Assembly: GCF_009389715.1 (NCBI RefSeq)
Contig: NC_052394.1
Coordinates: 21,144,899 to 21,208,898 of the forward strand
DNA length: 64,000 nucleotides
Reading direction: 5' to 3'
Origin: Phoenix dactylifera
Taxonomy: Eukaryota > Streptophyta > Magnoliopsida > Arecales > Arecaceae
Shown here: positions 24,001 through 35,873 of the stretch, in pieces
How positions within the stretch are numbered: position 1 is the stretch's first letter
Layout: each line of letters begins with the position of its first letter
Program-made: the position numbers and the translations under genes
Notes under the pieces: model-generated
Told to the model about the DNA's origin: nothing
What the model saw: only the letters and a program-made list of their open reading frames with translations
Database searches by the model: none

Positions 24001-27000
24001 AAATTCCAACGGATGCCTTTATGCAACCAGCTGATTTTAATCTATTGTTCCTACTTGGAAGAACATCCAAACTTGAGCCTTTTTTTTTTTTTTTTTTTTT
24101 TTTGCAGAATGGCACTTCTGGGAAAAGTCATAGGCACTCCTTGTTCACATTATTATGATACTTTCTACAGTCAACATAAAACATGCACGAGATCTTTCTC
24201 CAATTGTCTTATTTGAATAACTGAGATCTTTCTCCAGTATCATGGGCACACTTCTGGGCCTCTAAACAGTAAGAAGCCATCAAAGTTAAAAATTTTGTCT
24301 CCCGATAATTTTGGCTCTTATGGCACATAGCTGGCATTGTGGAAGATGAATATTTAACACATTCAATAAGGTAAGAGGCATGTAGTTCTTGATGCAATTA
24401 TCACTCATCATTACTTATGAATCAAGGCAAAGAAATTCATATTAGATCCTGACTGAGAAGTCACCCTAGTAATACACTTTGTATCTCTCCACACCCTATA
24501 TTCAACATCAACAATATCCAAGAATTGCTGATAAAAGAATTGAATAAAAATCAAGCTCAGGTGCCTTCTTCTCAGGCATCTCAAGCAATGCTTTCCTAAT
24601 CTCTTTCTATGTAATTTTCTAAAACATTGTATAAGTCATAAAAGATTGGTATAAGCGCTACCAATCAGGGTGTATGAACACCTGCTAATAATCAGGGCAC
24701 TAATGCAAGCAATGAGTGGTTGGTTCTTAGTAGGAGACAATAAATTTTATAAGAATACTGTGCATTCCATGAGCATTGTGGATAAATGACGATGGAGGTT
24801 TTCAACATTTTTGGTGTTGAATCTGTAAGTCATGTTTGCTGGATTGTTTTTCACTCAGTGGTTAACAAGCAATATTCTTTTGAAATCCATATGCATTTAG
24901 TTAATATTTTGTCTTTATATATTTTTAATTAGGTTATTTCATCCGTTAGGATTTTCTGCTTTTGTGATTACATGTGTTTCTTTCTTATACTAATGGGTAT
25001 ATCTGGTTTGTTCTTGGTACTCATATTTAAATTTGTCCTTTTTAATTAAATAGCTTTATAAAAATACAACTTCTAAAATTTGATTTGTTGATTGTTCTGA
25101 AATTCTGACCGCAGAAAAATCCTACAGGAACATCTTTTCATTGTTACTGAACTACTTCGAGCAAATCTGTACGAATTTCAGAAATATAATCAGGAAACTG
25201 GTGGGGAGGTGTATTTCACATTGTCCAAGATACAGGTTTATTCTTTCTATTTTTAATAGTCATTAGGCACTCATACAAAAGTTTTGTAGACTAGGAATAC
25301 CTGTAAAACTAACATAGTCCTCACCATATTACAAATAAAACTAATACATCTGACCGTTTGCCATAATTGGAAATATTTGTAGTCCCGCTTTGATCAGTAA
25401 CAAATAAGGTGAGTGAAAGAATTGTTTTCTATGCTTGTTTAAAGAAATTTATGATAATATTCATGCTGGCTACTCTACGAGTCAAGTCAAAACACACTAA
25501 AGCTTTATCAAAAAGGCACCAATTTTTAATGTAATTTAGAAATGTTCTCTCTATTAACATGCCTTGAATCATCTAGTTCATTCTTTAGTTTGTTAAGATC
25601 ATTTCATTGGCTGGTGACAATCTTTAAGTTTCAAGTAATGCCGCATATAATTTCCTATTTCAACAACAGAAACTTGAAATTCTATGTGTTACTTATTTAT
25701 TATTTATTGTTGATAGGAAGAACAAATACTAAATGATTAACGACTTATATTGGATCTTCCTTTTTCTCTCAGGATATAGCTCGACAATGTTTAGAGGCTT
25801 TGGAGTACCTGCATCATTTGAGAATAATTCATTGTGATCTAAAGCCTGAGAATATCCTTATTAAAAGCTACAACAGATGTGAAATTAAGGTTATTGATCT
25901 TGGAAGCAGTTGCTTTCAGATGGACAACTTGTGCCTGCATATCCAATCTCGTTCTTATAGAGCTCCTGAAACTATTCTCGGTCTACCTTTTAATGAGAAG
26001 ATTGATGTTTGGTCTCTTGGTTGCATCCTAGCTGAGCTTTACACTGGTGATGTAAGTTTAACTTGATTTTCCATAGCTTAAATTTATAGAGATATGCTTT
26101 TTTGTTAGATATTGTAACAATGTCTAATGATATATAAACTCCAGGTATCATACTTGATTGGAATCATCACTGAAGTAACAGTTCTTTTCATCCTTTTCTT
26201 GTAACTGCTTAGTTTGACAATGTTATTCATAAAATGCAATTATCTCTTTAGAGAAGCTTATAAAATTCATTATGTGATTGAAAGATCCACCCTTTTCTTT
26301 TAAAATAGTCTTATGACTAAGTCCTTATGGTTTGCAGCACAAATTTCACCAATGTAATTTATGTTATTTGTGTTCATTCTAAGAAGAAAGGAACAAGCAT
26401 CCTTGTCCCTTGATGGTAGAAAATAAATTTCCGTTTCACAACTCAGTTTTGGTCTTCTTTAGACCCTACTATTTCTCGTATCATCGACTCCCTCTGTGAA
26501 ATCCTACCATCTAGGATGGCATATAACTGCGATCATAGCTTCAAGTTCTTCGATGGAGACACAACTGAGATTTTGTGATACTTCCTACTAGAGAAGTTCA
26601 GATCAAATGCAGAAGTTCAGATCAAATGCAAGTTGGTCTACAGGGTCAAGTCTCTCTATGATGGCCTTATTGACTGTACCATTGATTGATTAGTTGGTAG
26701 TGATTTCAACCAAGAGTATGAAATTAACTTCGTTAATGACATCAGAAAAAAGACATTGACTTTATCAAAAACTTCACTCCATCGCTAGACAAAATCATAT
26801 TAGGTGAATTCTTAATGTTCTTATCATTTATATGTGACCTCGATGTTGTTACATAATACATGATAGATTATATATTAGATATATTGGTGTTGAATGTCTG
26901 GCCAACCTGGGTTTTCCAGGGCTAACTTTATTTAAGCCCAGGCCTGGCCTGAAAATTGATATCTGGCCTGGCCTTATGCTGAAAAGGCAGCCCATGTGGC

Positions 27001-29495
27001 CCATGCCAAGTATATAATACCAATTAATATTACTATGTATAATACTACCATGTTGTCAGAAATCTTTAACTGCAAGAAGCTTGAGAAAGTTATAACAATG
27101 CACGGATCAGGAAGAATCTTTCAGTGGAACAAGTGGTAGTGTTTCTCTGTTATAGCAATTATTGCCAGGGTACATTCATACCATTCTCCCATGTGACTTA
27201 AAGCATTATCCTTCTTATTACGAGGGCTATCTCCTTTTTCTGAAAGCTTATCCTTATTGGTGCAAGGAATTCTAAGTTTATTAAACAAATTCACCTGACT
27301 TACTCAGGATATGCTTAAGAGATCATTCAACCAACAAGTTGTTAGGATTTGGAACTGCTAGTATAAAACTCGATTACAGCTCTCTTCAGCCATAGATGTT
27401 GTGTTTTTACTCATCCATATGTTTTCCCCCTTCAAAAACTTTGTTCAAAGTATCTGCTTAAGAACAAGTATTATTTATGAAGCACGTATGTATAGTTCAC
27501 TGCTTGCTATAATATTTGAATTTTTAAAATTTTCTTTCCATACCAGCTGATTACAAGTTGTAAGGTTTTTTCCTACAACAGGTGCTCTTTCCAAATGTTT
27601 CAGCAGTCATGATGCTGGCTCGCATGATTGGGATTCTTGGTCCAATTGACATGGAGATGCTTGTAATGGGCCAGGAAACCCACAAATACTTCACAGATAA
27701 CTTTGATCTTTATCACAGAAATGAGGTTTGTGTCACATTCTTAGTCTTAACTTCAATATAAAAGCTGTCTAGTCATTTCTTAAACTTAAATAAGATTATC
27801 ATTTTGTTAATCTTTCCGAACTCAATATAAAATAAGGTTTGTTAGTTATAATTTTGTTTTCTCAGTGTTAATATCTTTTTGTATGTAGAAAATCTCTTTA
27901 CTATAGCTGCATAGTAATTTTAAAATGGGAAATAGAATTACATTGAAAGACAAGAAGAATTCATTTGATTATTTGTCAATTTTTGCAAGCTCAAATATAT
28001 GATATAAGGCTTGTTAGTTATAATTCTGTTTTGTTAATGTTAAGACGCCCTTGAATGTAGAAATTCTCTTTACAACAGCTACCTAGTAATTTTGAAATGA
28101 AAAATAGAATATTCTTATGTAGGTCACTTTGAGGTATGCTACCAGAATCATACATCATATCTATGTTTTGCTTAGTATTAGTTTTTTGGCTTCTGTCCAT
28201 GATGAACCATACACTTCTAAACAGGGAGTGTTGTTTCATATAAAGTCCTGCAATATTCACAGTGACATGTTTTTGTGAGTTCAATTATTTTTAGTGAAAG
28301 GCCAATTTGAATGTCTTGCAATTCAATGTTCTCAGACTTTGAGCCTTGGCGCTACGGTAAGGTTGCTTCAATTGTGACCTAAGGGTTTCATGGGTTCAAA
28401 GCATGGAAATAGCCTCTCCACATGTAGGGGTAAAGCTGGATCTTCGTGAGACCCTGCAATGGCAGGAGCCTCATGCACTGGGCCGCTCTTTTTGGATGCT
28501 TTCTAAGGGATTCATTATTTTGGGATTTTGGTTTACAGACAACTAATTTAGGCAGATCATCAATTGGTTTGAGTCGGAACTCCATCTTTCAAAGAAGAGG
28601 ATTAATTCAAAGTAACTCAAAAGAAACGGAATACATACAACCTGTTGAAGTGGTACATGTGTAGATAATGAGCATGGACGGATGAATCCTGTGCAACATC
28701 TAATTGCATGGAAAAAGGTGAACTAAGAAAATAAGAATTCTCAGACCATCTATTTGTGGCACATTTTAGCGAATCCTGCTTACCCTTATGTTAATGTCTT
28801 CCTGATGGCAAGTTTCTAAACTCTTTGTTACTTAAAATGCAAGTCTTTCTTGAAAGACTAGCTATTGAAAGTAATATGCATGATTGATAGCATAAAGATT
28901 GCTGATAGCCATAAATCATATGATAGACTATCTTCTGTCTGAAACTCATGCTTGAAAGTTTCTAGATCATTACCTTTGCAACATTCAAACTTGAAGCCAC
29001 ATTGTGAATTTAAGCCATTTTTACCATAACATGTCACATAAATGAGAAATCTTTGGAATAATTTGGAGGAATTATTATGTAAGGAGCCTGGATATAACCT
29101 TTATTACCTCGAGAATAATCAACTAACAGGATCAATGTAGTCCCATGGGGAAGTTTGTTGTGTTATGATATAGTTACCTTGTTAGCTGGTTTTCCTCATT
29201 AAAAAAAAGGTTAAATGATTTTATAGTGTCATTAAGTGTTTATCTGGCCAAAACTGTTGGAAGTATGTTATGACTATTGAAAAATAACTATTTTATTTTG
29301 TCTATATGTGCTTCTCAGGAAACAGATCAGATAGAGCATGTGATACCTGAGAAGTCATCATTGGCACATCATTTGCAAGTTTCTGATACAAAATTTCTCG
29401 ATTTCCTTTCATGTTTGCTCGAAATAAATCCTAGGAGGCGGCCCACAGCAAGACAAGCGTTATTACATCCATGGCTTTCCTTTCCATATGAGTAA
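21039..29495 (+). CDS. Plant-specific DYRK family protein kinase (DYRKP type)
   Basis: Eight exons: 21039-21297, 21444-22094, 22578-22890, 22982-23261, 25128-25235, 25773-26051, 27582-27725, 29319-29495. They total 2211 nt, 736 aa. Residues 5-30 resemble a LisH motif (VQDIMEFLTAHGFASAAAAL). A long acidic region (about 90-400) includes ELLNPYGIWSP, conserved in plant DYRKs. The kinase domain (429-735) has a glycine loop (YLGSAAFSKVVEA), K458, E473, the catalytic loop HCDLKPEN (D559), DLGSSC (D579) in place of DFG, and SRSYRAPE. It should phosphorylate Ser/Thr. The DYRK activation-loop YxY is replaced by C-L-H (591-593). The exon 1 donor (GTTTTA) is weak but restores frame and family sequence; a stronger GTGAGC at 21234 would drop conserved residues. 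Intron 4 holds a LINE relic. Confidence 0.9.
24110..24625 (-). mobile_element. Degenerate L1-type LINE fragment in kinase intron 4
   Basis: On the minus strand at about 24540-24617 a frame reads EIRKALLEMPEKKAPELDF. It resembles the reverse-transcriptase block EI..AL..MP..KAPGPDGF of plant L1 elements, with the GPDG altered. The surrounding frames are broken. It lies antisense inside an intron of 1866 bp and should not affect the kinase protein. The boundaries are unclear. Confidence 0.4.
26593..26630. repeat. 19-bp perfect tandem duplication in kinase intron 6
   Basis: GAAGTTCAGATCAAATGCA occurs twice without a gap (26593-26611, 26612-26630). The surrounding intron has a broken frame of unknown origin. 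Confidence 0.85.
27821..28110. repeat. Diverged duplication of about 120 bp in kinase intron 7
   Basis: Block 27821-27938 reappears with scattered changes at 27990-28110. Shared landmarks are TTGTTAGTTATAATT, AATCTCTTTA/ATTCTCTTTA and AATAGAAT, about 170 bp apart. It is an intronic duplication of some age. Confidence 0.75.
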
Positions 29496-31435
29496 ATCTC
29501 CATCCAAAGTTTCACTGATGCCCCTTATAAAAGGCCAGTGCCATACCACCTTGTTTCAATACCTGCTATTGCTTTTGCTAAGCAAAGGCATTTTCACCAT
29601 CTACAGGTTCAATGTTCTGTTGTATGTTTGTCCGGAATTTCTGCATCCCAAGTGTATTGAGTGAGTATCCTGAAAACAACAAAGAGAAAGTTATACCAAG
29701 TGAATCGAGTCATACATGTAACTATGCATGTAAATATCTAACATACATGTTCTGTATATATTTTATGGTTCTTTCCGAACGTTTGGCCCTGAGTTCCAGT
29801 TCCATGCTTGCAACTCCCGGAGCTGGAAATGCTATTAAGTTCTAAGCAGCTTTTATTTAGCTAGTAAGTTGATTTCTAAGCCACATTTTGGTCCTGTCTT
29901 GGCCTGAGTGTTATCCATGTTGCCATCAATCAAGTGATGTATTTGTATTAAAATCATTTGGCTCTGGAAGTGGTGATTAATACTGATAAATCAGTGGAAG
30001 GCTTCTGATTTCTAAAACTCCAATACCATAGTAAGTTTGGACAGTTGACTAATATTAGGATTAATTGGGAAAAATGAAATGTTGCTTTTTATTGTTTTAG
30101 ATTAGAAATTTCGAAACAGGATATGCAGATATCCTAAGTGATATGTAACGTTCAATACATTGAATAATCAGCAAATATGATAAAGCAAGTACTGTTTTAT
30201 ACTTCTTCTTGTGTTAGAAATTTATTATGCAGGGAGCTCTATAGTTGAAGTTGTACTGCAACTTAGAAGGCATTGTACCTTATGTTGTATTAGTTGATTT
30301 ATAAGGAAGCTCACTTCTTCTATTAGATGAAAGTTTTGAAAAAAGAGGGATGCACTTAATAGATATTTCGTAAAACATATTGCGAATGGATGTTAGGTTA
30401 GGATAATTGATATATATGGAGATAAGGATATTTTAGATAGGGAGGTTGGTGTTGAAGTCGCCAATGGTGATATTCATGGTGCGGACCTAAGCACCATGGG
30501 GAAGGAGGACGGGTGGTGCGGGCTTTGAGGAGGTGGAGAAGGTGAATGAGAGAGGTGGGTTGGGTGATGTAAAGGTGAGGATACGTGGTGGTAGAGGTAG
30601 AGGAGGTGGTAGAGTGGAGGAGAGAGGAAAAAAAAGGAAAATTTTTTTTTCTTTAATTAAGATAGAAAGGGGAGATTCTTTTTTCTTTAATTAAGATATC
30701 TTGTTTTGTGGCTATTTTGACTGCAAGTGAACCTACCACAAGATGGCCTAAGTTGTTGCTTAAGAGCAAAGCAACTTAGTACATAATTTGAGGGGTAGAT
30801 ATCCAAACGAGCGGGATGGTTTGCACCTCCAACTTGAGTTACATATGGCTCTACTGCTTCCAAGTAGCCTGTATAAGTAAGCAGACATATCAGATAACAG
30901 ACATCTTATAATTCATCAGTTCATAGATAATTTCATGTTTATTCATGTTATTTTTAATAAAAGGAAATTAGTTGGAGACGAAAAAACAAAGGAATAAACT
31001 CGAAAACATTTTTTTGGCCATCTTGATTAAATAGTTTCTTCATGGTTAAAAGAAAAATAAGTCTCTTTGACAACATTAAACCAAAGTATTAGGCGGCGTG
31101 ACCCAGGTATCGGGTAATCCTAAATAGTTGAAAACCAAAATTGAAATGTGGAGAATTCTTTTAGTCTTGCTCGGTTAAGGTGATAGTCAAAAGGGGGGCA
31201 AAATAAGGGAGTATGATAGAATAATGCTGAATAAATGAAGTTTATTCAGATAATTCCAGTTTATTTAAGAACCACACAGAATCATTTTATTCTGCTGGTG
31301 TGGAATAACCTTCTTTTCAAGCATTATTCCAGAATGTCCCTCACATGTTCACCACCCTTGGCCTCAAAACTTAATCCCAAATCTTGAATGATTTAAATAC
31401 ACAATATAATGGAAGCGTAATGTAGATCACAACAC
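29496..31435. other. Kinase 3' UTR and intergenic sequence
   Basis: The first few hundred bases are probably the kinase 3' UTR. Further on is a purine-rich stretch (30430-30640) and a short repeated TTCTTTAATTAAGAT motif near 30650-30700. No gene was recognised. Confidence 0.4.
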
Positions 31436-31438
31436 ATC

Positions 31439-31919
31439 GGGCTCGTTTGGTTCGCGGGAAAAGAAGGGGGGAAAGTGTGGTCAACGGGAAAGTAATGAGA
31501 TGCCTCTTGTTTGGTTGGAGTTTTCAAAGGAGAGAGAAGGGAAAGTTATATTCCCATGGGAATGTGATTCCCACATTTCATGGGAAAGTCTTTCCCATGA
31601 GAAACATGGGAAAGTTACTTTCCCATGAGGCGGGAATCACTCTATTTTTACTTTTTCCCAAAAAGTCCCTTCAGCATTAAAGAAGCATTAAAGAGGCATT
31701 AAAAATCTAATTTTTATTAAGGGCATAATAGGAATTATATATAACTTTCCTAGGAAAGTGGATGGCCAACCAAACATAAGCACCTTGGAAATTTGTCACT
31801 TTCCCATGGTCAACCAAACATGCCAAAAATACTTTCCTAGGCATCCTCTTCCTAGGAATTTGTTTCCCAGGAATCATATTCCTAGGAAGGAAAATGCTTC
31901 CCGCGAACCAAACGAGCCC
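31439..31919. mobile_element. Tourist-like MITE, long copy (481 bp)
   Basis: The ends are perfect inverted repeats of 20 bp or more: GGGCTCGTTTGGTTCGCGGG at the left and its complement at the right. They are flanked by a 3-bp duplication, ATC (31436-31438, 31920-31922). Terminal GGGC.TGTTTGG and 3-bp duplications fit PIF/Harbinger (Tourist) MITEs. It is too short to encode a transposase. A related shorter copy lies at 63581-63834. Confidence 0.85.
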
Positions 31920-31922
31920 ATC

Positions 31923-34900
31923 ATTTGTCATGAACGGTGATGACATAGTTACATAAATTCTATGATGGAACAACATTAGTTCCCGGATAGTTTCTATTGA
32001 AATGAACGACCTTGTGTCGTCACGGCAAGCCCCCTAAGAAGAGTATATCCACGAGGACTGGTTGCTATTATTTATAACCATTCTGGCCTCGAAAACTAAG
32101 CGAATTCAACTATGTCCCAGTTTGATAGACCTCGAGCCAGCTTTAAAATTATCACCAACAGTCCCTAGAATGTGAGTGGTTTAGCCGCTGCGAACTAAAA
32201 TAAGTATGGATTTACGTCCAAGCTCACAGGTTTTTTAGGTTGAAACCATCTTATCTTGTCCTATGTTCAATCCAACTTGCTAACTATCAATAAATTAAGT
32301 TCGCAATTCGATTTTATGTGTAATAGGACTGGTAATGGACCCCTTTTTTTTAAAAAAATTGGCTGAGCAAGAACAAAATACTTGGAGGCTTATCATGCTG
32401 ACTGCAACTTCACCTAACGTGCCAAACCCAAGCATGGCCCACGACACCAACTTGGATCTAAAAAAAAAGAGACATGTTTGTAGGCAGTCTATTTTTGATT
32501 TCTATTAATATTTTTGTTTATTCCTATTTTCAGAATGGTGATCCAAAATGTAGCTTATGTTTTGAACGGATTGCATTATAAAGGTTTGCTTTGTAAAGGT
32601 GCATCAAGAGATGCATCTCTTGGTTTAGACCCAAAAGACGCATATGGCAGCTTAGTTTTCTTTTCAGTAAAGGGATGCAATATGTCCGAGGGACACGTCT
32701 CTTAAATAAAGGGTTGCGACCCTTTACTATAAGACGGCTATTCACTTGCAGTCTATCGTATTTTTAAATAAAGTATATGAATTTTTTCATCTTACACGAC
32801 TCAGCATCCTATAATGAGGGTGCAAGAGTGGATTAACATCTTGGTAATATATGAGAAATGTGAGTGAATTAAGTTATATAACTTACAACCAATTACCTCA
32901 ACTATCTTCCATGGCTATTTTATCAAATTTACAGCGCCAGTCAAATAAGTTTAGAACGATTCTATCCATCTTGGCACCCCACTTTCTTGGGCGCTTTAGG
33001 TGGTGTTCTATAACAACCAACCAAGAAACTCATTTGCATATCTTTTTATAAAAAGTAGAGATGATCATAGGTTAGATTTGGACATGGAAAATATCAAATT
33101 TTAAATAGATATGGCCTAATATCTAACTAAAAATGAATATAACTTAGGCTCGAGATTGTCTTCCTCCAATGGTCAGCTCTAAATTGGCAAGCTTTGTTAT
33201 ACCAAATGTAAGAGCAAGCTAAACAATCCAGTAAACCAAGAAAAAAAAGTTGAAAATATCACTTAAAAAGAAATGAGTGGGTGTCAGAACAATTGATTCC
33301 CCATAACGAATAAGCTAACTTTATCTCTCAATTGCCTATCCTGTGCTGGAGAAGGTCCTCTAGTTCTTTGGATTTAGTTGTCTAACTTTATACTCGGGAT
33401 ATTCCCCACTCCATGGCACCTTTTGCTCGTCCATTCAGCTCGCTTAAAAAGAAATGAGTGGGTGTCAGAACAATTATAGTCATTTACATCATTATTCCTT
33501 TTTTACATTCTTTGAATTTATCTTAATTGCAAGTGTTTGAGGCCCAAATCTCCTTGCACCAGGGAACTGTTGCGTTGTCCATGACGCTGATATCCTGAAT
33601 GCGCCAATCTCCTTTTTGTCACACGGGCCTCATTTATGAAAGCTCTTTTTTTTTTTTTTTCAGGCACTATTCTTGGGCCTTATACCATTGCTCATCTGAA
33701 GGTGACCTGACCTGACTATACCCTGGAGAAATGTATGTGGAGTATAAACTATCACAATCCCTTATCTACTTTTGACTGATGTGCATAAGAGGACACAAAG
33801 GTAGGTCCCATCTTCTCTTCTGATCCAATTAACATGTTGTTATCTAGAAGTAAAATAAAAGTAAATTAAAAAACCAAAGCCCTGTGCTCTAAGTATAGAG
33901 CGAATCAAAACATTAAATACAATAATGAAAGAAATCGGAAAACAAATCAACTAGCCCATCGATCCCTTATATAGCACCAAAGATATCATGTATTGCAACT
34001 GATAAAAAGCTACAAGCCTTGATGCATGGTTTCAGAATCTAACCATTACATCATTTTATTCTTCTTTAATTCAAGAAGTTAAAAGAAATATTTGATTCAT
34101 TTGGTCACTAGCAGGATATACTTTCTTCCAACCCTTCCACTGAATCAGCCCCCCAGTGGTTGACTGACTTGGACTAGGAGTCAAGCCTGTAATTTATAAC
34201 AACTAATAATGCTTTCCCTCACATCATGGCTGGTGTTATAGGAGAACTTAGTTCAATTGCCCCACCCACCCCAATCTCATTAACTTCATACAAAAAAATA
34301 ATACATCGAGCACTTGCATTACCTCTGAACCTGGTCATGCTTTCAGTTTGATACAGCCTATGGCTTTTGTCAGTCTTCTGTTCCCGGTAAGCCAGTCATA
34401 TTACCCAATGGAAGAAGCCCAAGCCATTTACAACTGCCACTTGGCAAACCAGTTAAGAGACGCAAGGAACTCAATACTGTTACTGGGTCCATCAATAATA
34501 AACAAATAATAGAATATCCCCGATTCAATGATTGTGAGCTGGATTTCCTACAAACATCCATAAAAGTAGCGGAAAAGTAAAAGCTTCTATCTACCATGTG
34601 CCCTCCATCATTCCATGCAAAAGACCAAGCTTTGGACTTCTTCTACCTTCCACATCAGCTGCAGGCCCCACCCATGAAACGCCGTGAGAAAAATAAGCCT
34701 CGCACTCGATGGAATCTTTGAACCAGTCTTTACTCATTCATCCTCTCCACTTGACTCAGACCAGTACACCGAACTATCAAGTTTTCTTTGCGGTGTAGAA
34801 ACTTTTTTTCTTCGGATTCAGTCCAATGCCATAGGAGCTTTAAAATTCGAGTTTGGATACATATCGTATGGATCTTAATGTATATGAGCATGGATATGGT

Positions 34901-35050
34901 ACTGCTGAATATAATGCAAGAGGTGGACGACAATTAAACAAGACAGTATATGTACACGATGTGCATTGTTTGATGCCCATTTATCTTCTAATAGCAATTA
35001 TTTAGAGATGCACAACTTTCTGCAGTATGAGAGATATATGATGCAGGATT
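31923..35050. other. Intergenic, no gene recognised
   Basis: No supportable gene. A perfect 18-bp palindrome lies at 32605-32622, with a 7-bp-arm hairpin (AAAGGGT/ACCCTTT) about 100 bp on. A 33-bp direct repeat lies at 33262-33294 and 33443-33475. These suggest old insertions. Confidence 0.45.
33262..33475. repeat. 33-bp direct repeat spaced by 148 bp
   Basis: The block starting CTTAAAAAGAAATGAGTGGG is present at 33262-33294 and 33443-33475 without visible differences. The sequence between them is not repeated. Confidence 0.85.
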
Positions 35051-35290
35051 TTGTTTTTTTTTTTTGCTGAAATGGATGATTCATACATTTCTGGTACGGA
35101 TACATCTAATAAAGTCAAAAAATAAAAGATTTTGAAGCGCTCTAGGCAACACCCTATCTCCGACCCACAGGATGTCTTCGAAGTGACTGGTTATGTACGA
35201 AGCCACCGAATCCATAGCCTTGTTACTCTCTAAATAAATGCTTGGTCTGAAAGATCACTCGGTTATTCACCATAACTAAAATATTCTGAA
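35051..35290 (-). mobile_element. LINE 3' end with RNase H-like tail
   Basis: On the minus strand the frames read HLFRE, then after a frameshift NKAMDSVASYVTSHFEDILW and RVLPRALQNLLFFDF, a stop and an A-rich tail (poly-T at 35053-35064 on the plus strand). This matches the end of plant LINE polyproteins, where an RNase H domain ends in H..REAN..AD..A followed by LP..L..LLF.DF. It is a 5'-truncated, frameshifted relic about 0.6 kb upstream of the phosphatase gene. Confidence 0.6.
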
Positions 35291-35873
35291 GCAGATGGTG
35301 ACCCCACTAACATAGCTAGAGCCATTTTGAATTTAGACGTTCACAGTGGCCATACAAGATCTTGGTTGAATGTATGTATACCATGGATTATATAATACTC
35401 TTAACAAAAGGCTTTTGAAGCTGGTGGTGTTCTTGCACCAAAAACTACGGAGTCAGTTAACGACTCGGTACCGGTTCGGTGTCCCCCGACCCAACCTCAA
35501 CTCTCTTTCTCTCCGGGATAGCCGGCGAACCGCCGTGAGCGACCCGGAACATCCATCTCGGAGGCTTTCTAAAAATAAATAAAGGCATAAAAAACCGAGC
35601 ACTACCGGTGAGCCGGTGGGTCCCATCTCCGGCCCCACGCATGATTGCTACGTACCCTTTTTGTCCCCGCCCCAACCCCCCTCCTCGCGGCCAACGAGCG
35701 ATTTTGGCCTTCCTTTCTCTCTTCCCCTTCACCTCCTCCGCGCCGACCTTCTCCCGGCTCCCCGCGGCGTATCCTGCCCCGCTTTGTGGCCCCAACAGCG
35801 CCTCGCCACGTGGACGCCCGCCAGCCCTCGCTCCCCTGACTCCTGTCCTTTTTCCTGCCTCTCCGGGGCTCTC
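35291..35873 (+). promoter_or_regulatory. Upstream region and 5' UTR of the HAD phosphatase
   Basis: Composition changes from AT-rich to GC-rich at about 35450, marking the gene's 5' end. The pyrimidine-rich stretch 35690-35870 is probably 5' UTR. An in-frame open stretch continues upstream from the chosen ATG to 35616 but has no family resemblance. Confidence 0.3.

Noticed and set aside
26480-26800. Broken plus-strand frame in kinase intron 6
   Set aside because: It reads as protein-like over short pieces but has several stops and no family that I can name. It may be a transposon relic, but this cannot be supported.
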